In this document: in pieces, positions 1 to 9,815 of the stretch
Position numbering within the stretch: position 1 is the first letter of the stretch
Layout of the letters: each line of letters begins with the position of its first letter
Source: Bimuria novae-zelandiae CBS 107.79
Lineage: Eukaryota > Ascomycota > Dothideomycetes > Pleosporales > Didymosphaeriaceae
DNA: 64,000 bases
NCBI GenBank assembly: GCA_010015655.1
Contig: ML976672.1
Coordinates: 942,809 to 1,006,808, forward strand
Reading direction: 5' to 3'
Notes under the pieces: generated by a model
What the model was told of the DNA's origin: nothing
Databases searched by the model: none
What the model saw: the letters and a program-made list of their open reading frames with translations, nothing else
Program-made: the position numbers and the translations under genes

Positions 1-252
1 CAAAGTTGGATTTGTGATAGAAATACCTTCTTGATCTGCTCTATCTCGTATACGCCGTACGAGCTTTGCAATTGCGTCCTTCGTCGTGGGTGGGACGAAC
101 AAGGCGGCGATTTCTTTGTTGGTTGCCATGCTGTGCATCGACGCGCCGACTGCAAAAGCTCTCTCCACCGCCGTAAGATCGCGTTTCTGGGTCTTTTTTT
201 CTCGGGGTTTTTGTACCTTGTACTTGTACGGCTTCCGGCGATTAATAGGCAT
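1..252 (-). CDS. Tc1/mariner-type transposase, N-terminal part, cut by window edge
   Basis: An open minus-strand frame runs without a stop from an ATG at 252 to the window edge (84 residues visible). It begins with a very basic Arg/Lys-rich tail. A helix-turn-helix-like segment follows, with an LTAVERAFAVGAS stretch and then TNKEIAALFVPP and DAIAKLVRRIRDRA. This is the layout of the DNA-binding N-terminus of fungal Tc1-like DDE transposases: a basic tail, an 'LT..ERA...GA' helix, then a 'KEIA' recognition helix. The catalytic domain would lie beyond position 1. No stop is visible in this part, unlike the element at 5.3 kb. The family call is from motif resemblance only. Confidence 0.55.
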   Translation of the reverse strand, partial: MPINRRKPYKYKVQKPREKKTQKRDLTAVERAFAVGASMHSMATNKEIAALFVPPTTKDAIAKLVRRIRDRADQEGISITNPTL

Positions 253-382
253 TTTTTTGGTGTATATAGGCGTGTGCGGCGTGGCTGGTATGGGTGGGAA
301 AGTGGGAGTCAAGAATGTTGGTGTTCGCGTTAGAGCTCGGGTGCCAAGGAATACACAATAAAAACGAGCTCCTTCGTAATGC

Positions 383-442
383 AGCCTATACCGTAGCTTG
401 GCAGTTGGCGCGCCGCGTCACTGAACGCGCCACCCCAACATG
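383..442 (+). repeat. 60-bp inverted repeat, left arm
   Basis: This sequence is the reverse complement of 2892-2951 with 58 of 60 positions matching. It is GC-rich (it contains GGCGCGCC) and borders an AT-rich island. It may be the terminal inverted repeat of a degraded DNA transposon spanning 383-2951. Alternatively, it may be the facing ends of two related elements. No clear target-site duplication is visible next to either arm. Confidence 0.8.
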
Positions 443-2891
443 ATCGCTCGGCCAGCAATATAAGGCTACTAAGCTACCTATAATTAATATTATCACGAGA
501 TTTTCTAGAGTTAAGGTCTTTAAGGCCTATAGATAATTACTAGCTACTTAAATTATTAATATCTTTTTAGTATTTTAATTATTTAGCTACTACGCGACTT
601 TAAGGTAAATATAATAAATAAAGCTTTATTAATATTTATAGCCTTACGCTAAGGCTATTTTTTCTTAATAGTTTTATTAAATAGCTTTAAAATATTCTTA
701 TTACTTAATTTAGATATTTTAACGCGTTTTTAAAGTTAACTTTATATTTTATAGGCCTATTATTTAAAATATTACTTAGTAGCTTTATTAGCTCTTTACT
801 TTGCGTGTATATTTTTAATAACTACTTAAGTAACACGCCTTTCCTAAAGTAGTCTTATTTTAAGCTACTAGCTAGCCTAACAGGCTTTTACTTACTTACT
901 TTTTTAAAGCTATAGTTACTACGTTTTAATATCTTTTTTATATTAATAATTACGTGCTTACTATACGCTATAAGATAATTAAAAAATAGCTTTACTATAA
1001 TACTTATTTAGCTAATTAAAAAATAAAGGCTTATCTTACTTTAAGCATTTCTTCTATATTACTAAAGCCCCTTATAGATCTTTATTTTTATACTCTAAGA
1101 GTTACTTTTATATAAAAATTATATATATAGTTTAACTTAGCTTCTTAGTCTTATTATTACCTCCTATATTAATAATAGCTTTTAGTAGCTAATTAATCTT
1201 TCTCTAATTTAAAGCACTAAGTATTAAGGTTAAACTCTTTTATAATTATTAATTAAAATGTATAGTCTAATTAAATTACTTAAAAATAATTATTAGATTT
1301 AGCAGAAAGATACCTATAGCTTAAAAGGCCTAAAGGATTAATAGCTACCTTATAGTACTAACTTAGGCCTTTTAGAATAGGCTAAAGAAGTTTCTCTTAG
1401 TAATAAAAACTAGCCCCTAGCTATTCTATAAGAAGGCTAATAGCTTATTTAAATATGCTATTAATAGAGGCTTAAACACGTAGATGTTAAGAGGCTATAA
1501 TATATAAGTTAAATAAAGTAAATAGATAGCTAATAGGATCCTATTATAATTATAATAGTTAATAAAATCTATAGTAATATAAGATCTATAGCTATTAAAG
1601 ATTAATAGTTATTATAATTATCTAGCTTTTAACTTTTGTTAGGGTTTGTTGTAACCTAACATAACGCGGGGCAGGGCAGGAACACTTATCTATGCGCCTA
1701 GCTAAGATTCCTAACTTAGCCACGAATTACGTGACTTAGTCACGCGTCCTAGAAATATCAGGCGTCCCAGAAGTATCTTGGCACATGGGACTTTGGGACT
1801 CTTGGGACTTATGGGATCCATGGGACTAGTCATGTATATAGGAACGCGATGGGGATCTTTCACCATCGTGTTCAACCTGTTTATCAATCTATCGTTTGGA
1901 TCTGAGAAGCAACCTTGTTGATTGATTGTACTGTACACACTTTTGATACTAACGCCCCAGTGACAAGCGCAAGCTATTACTACACCCCTTACCTATATCA
2001 CCGACATTCTTGCCCGAGAACTAACCCTAGCCCTTTAGGAATAGCTATCCCTTTAGGATTTAACAACTTTATAAGATAATTAAATACTTATTAAAGCTAT
2101 GTAAGGCCTATCTAATTACTTAACTAGCTAGATTTAGATATAGTAATAAATATCTAATAGTATTAAAGATTAAAATCCTCGACCTAGCTTAATTATATAT
2201 TTATAGAGGTAGCTTAATAGATTAGAGCTAGATCTAGGGTAGATCCGTCGGCGCATATACAGGCTATAAGTAATATCCACTTGCGGCTATTATCCTAGAT
2301 AGCTTGCCTTATAGCCTTGCTCTCGTACAGAGGCCTATTAAAGATCCTCTTTAAGTAAGAGGTAATACTAAGTAGGATGCCTTTCTCGTCTATATTATAG
2401 ATATCTCAAGCCTTAATCTAATACTACTCTATCTTCTGCTATAGGAGATTAAAGTAAAGTTTATATTTAGCTAAGAAATTAGCTTTATAATAATTACTAT
2501 TAATACTAATTATTTATTATAATATTAAGGATTTAGGGTAACGCTAGATAAAGTAATTAACTTATAATAAGCTAACGTTCTTTTTAGCTATTATAAAAAT
2601 AAAGCTCTAAATTATTTACTATATAAGAAGAAGGCTATGTTTAGTAAGGTATTTAATATATTATAAAAGCTCTTATTCTTACTATTAAGTAATATTTTAA
2701 TTATATTATATAGGAACTTGCTACTAGCTAATAAAGTGCTTATACTAGCGCGTTAGTATAAATTATATAATACTAAGTTCTTTTATAATTTTTTAATATA
2801 AGAATTTTTTTTTAATAATTTAATTGCTTCTATCGCGGCCGTAATTAGGTCTATATTGGTGGAGATGCAGCGCGTTGAAGTTGGGGTATTG
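443..2891. mobile_element. AT-rich RIP-degraded island, probable dead transposon interior
   Basis: About 2.45 kb is dominated by TA, TTA and TAA with many runs of 'tatta' and 'ctta'. It has stops in all frames and no coding sequence longer than fragments. TpA is in great excess and CpA/CpG are scarce, which is the composition left by RIP. The flanking 60-bp inverted repeats make a DNA transposon interior the simplest reading. A stretch from about 1640 to 2040 keeps a more normal composition and is listed separately. I cannot recognise any protein remnant. Confidence 0.6.
1640..2040. repeat. less-mutated insert inside AT-rich island, possible solo LTR
   Basis: Within the AT-rich island this block has mixed composition. 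It contains short tandem GGGACTT-type repeats (about 1790-1830), a TATATA box followed by GC-rich sequence near 1835-1850, and a TGTTGTAACC-type start near 1650. These features resemble an LTR promoter region. I could not fix TG...CA ends or a target duplication, so the LTR call is tentative. Confidence 0.25.
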
Positions 2892-2951
2892 CATGGTGGG
2901 GTGGCGCGTTCGGTGACGCGGCGCGCCAACTGCCAAGCTACGGTATAGGCT
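2892..2951 (-). repeat. 60-bp inverted repeat, right arm
   Basis: Reverse complement partner of 383-442 (58/60). It lies in GC-rich sequence about 200 bp before the ORF that starts at 3151. Confidence 0.8.
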
Positions 2952-3150
2952 AGTGCGTCGTCATCCACAAAGATCGCGCTTCGTGCACTGCCGTTTCCTC
3001 TGCACTCTGCACGCCACTGATCCTTTACCATTCCGGGTTCCCACCGTCTGGTACCAAGGTAAAAGTTTGCCATTTTACCAGGAGAGGCCTAGATGCGCAA
3101 CACTGGTCTAATGGCAGGACGCAAAACCAGTTGACGCACTCAAGACAAGG

Positions 3151-3771
3151 ATGGACGTACCAGCCGAACAAAATTCTCTCACGGCGCAAGGAGATATATC
3201 GCAAGATTTATCGCCTCGAGAAAGCTACCGCCGGCACAAAGACTTACTACGCGACATTATCGCCAACGACCACTTCGGCGACCAGCCAGTGCCCGAAATC
3301 ATCGAGCAATGGGTAGCTGCGATGGAGCCTGGTGTTACGATCCCGTTGCCCGCAAATATAAAAGGCTTCTACGGTGGCAGTCTTAGAGCAAGCATACCCA
3401 TTGAGGTTGCTCGCGGGTCCTATAAGCACATCGTCTACGAAACGGTGGACAAGGCGAAAGTCGAGAAGTACGCTCAACGCATGCTTATCGCTCTGTCCAC
3501 GCTCGATGTGCGCGGCCTTATGAATGCGGAACCGGTCCTCGGTGCGGCAGCCTTGTGGCACAAAGCATTGGCGGAGGTTCGCTTGCCTGACTGTAGTGAA
3601 GCGTTGGGTTCGACGTTGCGATTGTATGAGGCAGTACGACCTAAGGTAAACCTATCCGACAGTAAGATGCCGCAGCCTGCGCGTCTGAAAACGCGCCTCG
3701 TATTGTTGGCACAGGAGCTGGATAATCGAGACGCTTTTGCCACGCTTGAAGCATGGCTTCCAAGCGAATAA
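3151..3771 (+). CDS. hypothetical protein, 206 aa, intronless
   Basis: Single uninterrupted frame from ATG 3151 to TAA 3771. The protein is mixed alpha/beta in appearance, without signal peptide, membrane segment or cysteine pattern. A central part (about residues 55-110) reads WVAAMEPGVTIPLP then VARGSYKHIVYETV, followed by an Ala/Leu-rich helical C-terminal half. I do not recognise a family. Codon use is GC-balanced and unlike the AT-rich island just upstream, so this is plausibly a real gene or captured host sequence beside the transposons. An earlier in-frame ATG is not present within the preceding 100 bp. Confidence 0.5.
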   Translation: MDVPAEQNSLTAQGDISQDLSPRESYRRHKDLLRDIIANDHFGDQPVPEIIEQWVAAMEPGVTIPLPANIKGFYGGSLRASIPIEVARGSYKHIVYETVDKAKVEKYAQRMLIALSTLDVRGLMNAEPVLGAAALWHKALAEVRLPDCSEALGSTLRLYEAVRPKVNLSDSKMPQPARLKTRLVLLAQELDNRDAFATLEAWLPSE

Positions 3772-4132
3772 TTCGGTATGACACTACTCTTACTCTATTT
3801 ACATCCCTTTTCTTGACTCGTGGAAATTGCTGATGATGAAGGGGGAGCAAGTCTCGAGCAGAGTTATCTAGTAGCATTCTGTATCGCGCGGAAAAGATTA
3901 TGGGAATCAAATTAGTTACTCGGAAAGTTGTTCCGTCCTTTCGCGTAATGGTTATGGAGGAACATCCGGAAAACTCAAGGACATAAGTGACGATAGTATT
4001 AATGTGTGTTATTGGAACTTCCTTGAACAATTTCCGATACCTTGCTCCAGACACCTGACTCTAACGCAGGTCCAACCCGTCGATGAGCCACTTTAAGTTC
4101 CATGCCAACTATACTACTACAGGGTCAAGGAC
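3772..4132. other. short intergenic stretch, no supported gene
   Basis: A minus-strand frame opens here and reads back over the 3' end of the 3151-3771 gene. It has no recognisable domain and I do not call it. Confidence 0.5.
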
Positions 4133-4672
4133 TCAATATTCAATCTTGGCCTGCCCACGCGTCTCTTTCATTTCCTCCCATTGTCCCAATTGCATTGAAG
4201 GAAGTGTGACACCTACCATTTCGGCAGTATCTCTTATGTAATCCAAGCCCTCTGGATCTTGCAATTCTAACCCCCCAATTCTACACATCACAACCTTCCC
4301 CTTCAGACACGTCTTATCCAACACGGCGAAGAAGTGTCCATCAATACCCGCATCTTCGGGTTTGTTCTTCAGCCACTGAGCAACCTCCTACATCTTTTTT
4401 TCCAATGAAGGGCGACTTGAAAGACGAGGGGATTGGGGGTTTCTGGCCTTCGACGGCTTGCCCTTCTGCCTAGTTGGCGTCTGCGTATAGTCGTCTGTAG
4501 CGAGCCAGAAGGGATAGGCTGTGAACTGATGCCCACGAAATCCCTCCTCTAGGATATCGTTGACGATCTGGCTTTGTTAGAAAAATGCGAAGGCAGCTGC
4601 ACTTTTTCTGCTGACCTTGATGGGGGCCTCGACCAACTGGAAAAGAGCGAATGAATACTCCCCCATGGGCAT
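4133..4672 (-). pseudogene. hypothetical protein gene with two in-frame stops
   Basis: From ATG 4672-4670 a single frame of 180 codons runs to TGA at 4133. It is interrupted only by TAA at 4579-4577 and TAG at 4390-4388. The conceptual product starts MPMGEYSFALFQLVEAP, continues with NDILEEGFRGHQFTAYPFWLATDDY, a Pro/Arg/Lys-rich linker, then DGHFFAVLDKTCLKGKVV and a Gly/Glu-rich tail. Both stops are the products expected if CAA and CAG (Gln) codons suffered C-to-T change. There is no frameshift. I do not recognise the family. It sits about 600 bp from a pogo-type transposon. It is called a pseudogene because two separate nonsense codons split it. Confidence 0.55.
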
Positions 4673-5279
4673 TTTGAGCTTTTAATAGAAGAGAAGGTGT
4701 GTTTTTCGTTTGCTTGGGCTAATACTCAGTTATTAGATGTCGTGATGTATGCTCGAAGGTGCGATGACGTTATTGCGGCGCGGGCGGTAGTACAAAGGTG
4801 TTATCTAGAACAGTGGAACACGACTTAGTTAGGCAACCAGATCATGTTGCAACCATATTTATTTTAATTTGAAGGCATATACCGCAAGGCGTATTCCTCA
4901 GCAGGTAACTGGATTATCCTGATACTCCCGTGCCTTTTGAAAGGCGCAGGAAGTGCGCGCTTCTGGTGACGGACAGATAGCTACTATTAATGCAGAAATG
5001 GAACAGGAAGATAAGCAAGCTTGGAGCGCGAAGGGTCACCTAGCTGAGTTTCTCTGGACGAAACAGTTCCCAGGATGGTGCAGTATTATATAATACCTTA
5101 CGTACCCTCGTTATCGCGCACTGCGTACTGGGCTCAGTCCATAAGGCGGTCTAGGTATAGAGCGCTTTGGCGCCGTGTTGGAATGTATCGAGAGCAATGC
5201 GGTCGGACCGCTCTCCGAAGTAGAGCCGTCGCAATCTTCTGGACATCATGTAATTAGCTACGCAGACCTTCGAAGCGAT
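4673..5279. other. intergenic, left flank of pogo-type element
   Basis: No supported gene. Short frames here lack domains. The DNA at 5280-5281 is the TA duplicated by insertion of the adjacent transposon. Confidence 0.5.
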
Positions 5280-5281
5280 TA

Positions 5282-5332
5282 CCGTGTCCGTGCGCGTAAC
5301 GATCGGATTCGCGTAACGATCGCCGAACACCA
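5282..5332 (+). repeat. left terminal inverted repeat of pogo-type element
   Basis: Fifty of 51 bases match the reverse complement of 7332-7382. It carries two direct copies of CGCGTAACGATCG. Confidence 0.92.
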
Positions 5333-5370
5333 AACCACCTCAACCTTCAGCGCGTCATAATTCTATCAAC

Positions 5371-7230
5371 ATGGATCCAATTCAAGCTGCGATTGATGAA
5401 ATCGAATCGCTAAATCTAGGAGAACGCTTTACTTATGCTGAAATAGCGCGTAGGCATGGTGTTGATCGCAATACCGTATCGCGAAATCATAGAGGGGTTC
5501 AATCGTCGCGAACAACTAAGAGAATTAATCAACAAAAGCTCAACGTCCAGCAAGAGGAGGAGCTTGTACGATATATCAAAAGACTCACAGAGAGACATAT
5601 ACCTCCCACTAGAGAGATGATACAGAACTTCGCCTCTACGATAGCAAAGGAGCCAGTTAGCGAGAGCTGGGTTACGCGCTTTATCAACCGACACAGCATT
5701 CATCTCATCTCACAATGGACGGTCGGCATGGACAGCAATCGCCACAAAGCTGATTCAGAGGATAAATATCGCTTCTATTTCCAATTTCTACACAGCAAGA
5801 TGGATCAATATCATATAGATCCTCGTCATATCTACAATATGGATGAGAAAGGCTGCCTGATCGGTATCGTTGGTAGATCAAAGAGGATATTCAGCAGACG
5901 AATGTGGGAGAAGAAGGAGGTTAGGGCATCACTCCAAGATGGCAATCGCGCATGGATCACGCTCCTGGCATGTATCTGCGCTGATGGATCAGCTCTGCCG
6001 CCAAGCCTCATCTATGAGGCCGCCAACAAGGGCATCCAATCAAGCTGGGTAGAGGATATCAAGGCAGGAGAACACGAAGTCTTTATCACCTCATCATCCT
6101 CTGGCTGGACGAACAACGATATCGGGCTTGCCTGGCTTGAGCAGGTGTTTGATCGCTGTACAAAAGAGAAGACTCGACGATCCTATCGACTTTTAATTAT
6201 GGACGGCCACGGATCTCATGTTACTATAGACTTTATTAACTATTATAATAAGCATAGGATCCTGCTTGCTGTCCTGCCTCCTTACTTAACTTATACGCTT
6301 TAGCTACTTAATGTTGCGATGTTCAAGCCTCTATTAACAGCGTACTCAGCAGAGCTATCACGATACCTTTATAGAAGCTAGGGCCTAGCTTCTATTACTA
6401 AAGACGACTTCTTCCCCCTATTCTAGAATGCGTGGAAGGCCTCCTTTAAGAAATTAACTATCCTCAGCTCTTTTAGAGCCACAGGCATATCACCACCTAA
6501 TCCTGATCCTATCCTTAATAGGTTCACGCAGGATCAAGAATCAGGCGATAGCTCTTTATCAGGGCTCAGCGATCATGATTGGAGAAAGGTGGATAGGCTT
6601 TTACGATCAGCAGTGAAGGAACAGGGTAGTCAAGATACAAAGAAGCTTCGTCAATCGCTCCACCATCTATCTGTCTAAAATGAGCTGCTTAAGCATGACA
6701 ACGATGGGCTTAGGCAGGCGCTATCTATCAAGAAGAAGCGTAAAAAGAAGGGCAAAGCTCTTGACCTTTAACAGCGCCAGGAGTATCATGGTGGGGCTAT
6801 TTTATGGTCACCAAGGAAAGTAAGGGAGGCACATGTTCGTCAATCAATTAAGGAGCAAGAGGATAAGCAACAGCAGCTTCAAAAAGCGGAGACAGCAGAG
6901 CTGAAGAAGGCAGCTAAGCTATACAAGGAGAAAATGCAGCAGGAAAAGCGTGCTGCGCGAGAGGCAGCTAAGAAGGCGAAGGAGGAGGAGAGGGTTGAAA
7001 AGGCTGCTCAGCGCGCTGCCCAGAAGTCTGCCCACGACGCTGAAAAAGCTCTGCAACTATCCCAAAAGGGTAAGAGAAAGGCCTCTCAGTCATCTCTACA
7101 GAGCAGAAAGCGTCAGAAACGTGGTGTTGATGCTACAGATGTTGGGGAGGCCTCAGAGGGCGCATCTGCTGCCCCAACCAAATCTACACGCAGCGGCCGC
7201 GACGTCAAGCTTCCTGATAGATATAAATAG
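5371..7230 (+). pseudogene. pogo/Fot1-family transposase broken by five nonsense codons
   Basis: One continuous frame from ATG 5371 to TAG 7230 (620 codons) carries stops at 6301, 6379, 6424, 6676 and 6769. Domains in order are a psq-type helix-turn-helix (about residues 5-45, FTYAEIARRHGVDRNTVSR), a CENP-B/Tc5-type helix-turn-helix (about 55-120, ending ESWVTRFINRH), and a DDE_1 catalytic domain. The first catalytic Asp lies in YNMDEKG and the second in LLIMDGHGSH. The third Asp should follow in the family motif LQPLD, but here that reads stop-LLN. The C-terminal region is Lys/Ala/Glu-rich, probably nuclear and helical. Every stop is TAG/TAA where Gln is expected. In 6250-6315 at least six differences from the family motif are CpA-to-TpA, the RIP signature. 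The product is certainly inactive. Confidence 0.9.
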
Positions 7231-7331
7231 TGAAAATCAATCGCAAGGATCTATATAGTAATCAACTAGAAAATCTTATAATAATACTAACTGTGGGTGG
7301 CTCTATTGCCTTATTGCTGATAGAGCTGTTC

Positions 7332-7382
7332 TGGTGTTCGGCGATCGTTACGCGAATCCGATCGTTACGCGCACGGACACGT
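7332..7382 (-). repeat. right terminal inverted repeat of pogo-type element
   Basis: Partner of 5282-5332 (50 of 51 bases), followed by the TA target duplication at 7383-7384. Confidence 0.92.
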
Positions 7383-7384
7383 TA

Positions 7385-8300
7385 ATCTCTACCTTACGCT
7401 TTATTGTTTCCTCTTTGCGCCATTTATCAGAATTACTATCATCGTAAATCTCTCCACCAACTGTCGCATGGTATGTTAATGCTATTAACGACGAAGAAGC
7501 CCAAGACCGTCTGTTAGCCACGTATGGCAAACTCTTTGGGGTTTTCTTTTATCGTCACCAACGACCCGAACAGATCATGCGACACACAGTAACCGATAAA
7601 CGCGATAATCACCGCAATAGAAGGCCGCACAGAAACAATATGCAAGACGAGGACAAGGAAAGTCTTGGTAGGAAGAGGCAACGCTCCAAGGTTGACGATC
7701 CTTCGGGATTAAAATGGTTTATGGTGAAACGTCTGTGTCAAAATACATCCTTCCAAGGAACGAGCATCAAGTAATATGGTATCATTTAGTTGATACACGC
7801 CGCGATGGCACGAATTCACGCTACTACCCCGACGATCTAGGCCTTCCAATCTCTCCTAGAATACAAACGCCCCCGTGAGCAAGTTGCAACAGGATTTTAC
7901 ATGCGATCAATGTCTGATCCCATACGGCAAAGCACCTCCAGGAGAGCAATGAAAATGCAGCTTTGTGACCGAGTAGTTTATAAGTTGGCCGCAGTCACTT
8001 GGAATCGGAAAGTCATACCCAAACACCAAAAAACGCAATCCAGCATCTTTCTGCTCTTGCTCACCTGTTTTCCAATGTATTGCCGCAACGTGTTTACATT
8101 TCTATTTGTTTAGACGGATAATCCTACCATCGGCAGCCCGTTGAATCACAGCATTCATGCACAAGCACTCCACAGACGCTCGGACAAAGACTGCGGAACG
8201 TGAATCATGAGCTGCGCTGGGGCCAGAGATAGAAAAGGAAGATCGATTAAGAACGCATGCAATAAGTGAGTCTACGCAGTTAATCTTTGGTCGAATTTGC
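7385..8300. other. intergenic, right flank of pogo-type element
   Basis: Only short frames without recognisable domains are present. No gene is supported. Confidence 0.5.
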
Positions 8301-8306
8301 CTGTTT

Positions 8307-9541
8307 TTGACATCAAAAGTGCCTGTTTCTTTGTCAACGATTTACGAAATCGGAACTATACCGCTACCTTTAGGGTGGGTTTCAATGACGACGACCACAA
8401 TCAACGCCATTCTGGATGTAATGTTGGATCTAGTGCGCACTCCGTTTGTACTTACATGCCCTACAGTTAGAAGTATGCACGCGCTGTCGGATGCTAGCAT
8501 GCTCAAGCTGACACGATTTAGATTCAATGACCCCTTTGGCTATATGCTCTACCAAATACCTATGCTAAAAGCCGCCACCTAATGCACAGTAGTATCTAGC
8601 CCCACCTGCGACGAGTTCCCTATGGCGGATTGGGTGCAAGATGATTGGAGAGATAATCAAGGTCCACCGCGCAATGCACTCCGTTGCATGGAGCGTGGGG
8701 AGAACTCTGGTAAATACCCATGTCAATGGGACAGCCTTTTGTTGACTCGGGCCAGCTGCGGGAGCCCAATGGCTTGCACTCCGCGATAACAAAGGGGATC
8801 ATCCGAAGCGGTCCCCAGACTGCGGCGTGATGGACGATCCCAACACTGACTACAAATTCAAGATCGAGTGGAATCAAGACAATGCCGACAAAGGGTATGT
8901 CAAACCAACCGGGATGTTGAATCTCATGCAGGCACCAGACGCGTGGTCACTGATTCATCCCTAGGAAAATGCCATACTGTCAGGACACAATTCCCGAGGA
9001 ACCAATCGACAATCAAGAGTTTGTCATGACAGATTTCAATCCTCCCAACGGTGCTCTCCACTTTCCCTTCGACCATTCGAAAGGCAATCAATACTCTGCG
9101 GTGACTGTACCATCATCCGATCATATCTCGCAATGCCGCGCTGAAGTTGTCCACCAGACCAACACGGATTACTCCGCCACATACTACGACTGGCACAACG
9201 AGGAGGTCGCCTCCGGATCAAAGACGTTGGACAATGACGGAGACAGACTAGTACTGAAGCGTGAAACGGAAGGCGTTATAATCACGTCTCTGGCTGTGAT
9301 TCGCACGGGCGAGATGGGCGATAGTGGTGCTGGAAGCAAAATCAGATTCGAGAGCTTCCTCACTGAAGGCGAGAATAATCCACTGACAGACTTCGCATGG
9401 GATACCGAATCTACTGGCCTAGATAAGAGGTGCTCTGAGGCCAGGCTCGAGGGTGGGTACTACAAGGTCCCGAATATCGAGAAACCGGAGAGTGGCCCCA
9501 AACAGCAGATTACGTGTTATTACCCGTGCGCATTGGGTTGA
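8307..9541 (+). pseudogene. decayed or multi-exon secreted-protein-like gene
   Basis: Coding-like sequence passes through three frames. The segment 8307-8789 has an in-frame TAA at 8580 and carries a CDEFPMADW motif followed by Cys-containing sequence (RCMERGENSGKYPC). The segment 8785-8964 (DPNTDYKFKIEWNQDNADKG) ends in TAG. An intact 190-aa frame from ATG 8969 to TGA 9541 ends in a cysteine-bearing tail (QQITCYYPC). The CDE(F/Y)P motif is reminiscent of NucA/NucB-type nuclease domains found on some fungal secreted proteins, but the flanking residues are too degraded for me to assign it. Introns could explain part of the frame changes. The stop after Thr at 8580 argues for decay. The only confidently open part is 8969-9541. 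Confidence 0.4.
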
Positions 9542-9815
9542 GAGTTTAGTGGTGATCAGATCGGAGAGGGGCTCGTCGGGACAAGGAGGGGGACATACGC
9601 AGGGCATGGCACCTATGGTTGTACTTGGACACTCTGTTTTGTTTTCGTTATCCCTCTGCAACTTGAATATCAAGGCTGGCACTTTACGCATAACCTGCAC
9701 TATCGACTGTGAGGTTCGCATATATTGTAATAACGAACAATCACGTGGTTGACCACCCTCGCTTGCCAACTTATACCAATATTGACTTAACTGTCAGATA
9801 CCTACGGTTGTGCTA

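Larger units (their letters stand above)
5282..7382 (+). mobile_element. Fot1/pogo-type DNA transposon, full length, non-autonomous by mutation
   Basis: A complete 2,101-bp element has 51-bp terminal inverted repeats at 5282-5332 and 7332-7382, identical except for the outermost base. It is flanked on both sides by the TA dinucleotide (5280-5281 and 7383-7384), the target duplication of the Tc1/mariner/pogo superfamily. Each terminal repeat contains two copies of the 13-mer CGCGTAACGATCG, probable transposase-binding sites. The interior is one long transposase frame with five stops. Perfect terminal repeats and a clean TA duplication point to a fairly recent insertion, with later RIP-type damage concentrated in the middle. 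Confidence 0.92.

Noticed and set aside
2783..3073. Minus-strand 96-codon frame
   Set aside because: It spans the 60-bp inverted repeat and ends in AT-rich sequence; it is transposon end sequence rather than a gene.
3641..4054. Minus-strand 137-codon frame
   Set aside because: It overlaps the 3151-3771 gene in antisense, and has no recognisable domain; left uncalled though its first 70 residues look protein-like.
5151..5333. Host frame possibly split by the pogo-type insertion (with 7385-7530)
   Set aside because: Joining the flanks through one TA gives only a few residues before a stop; no gene supported.
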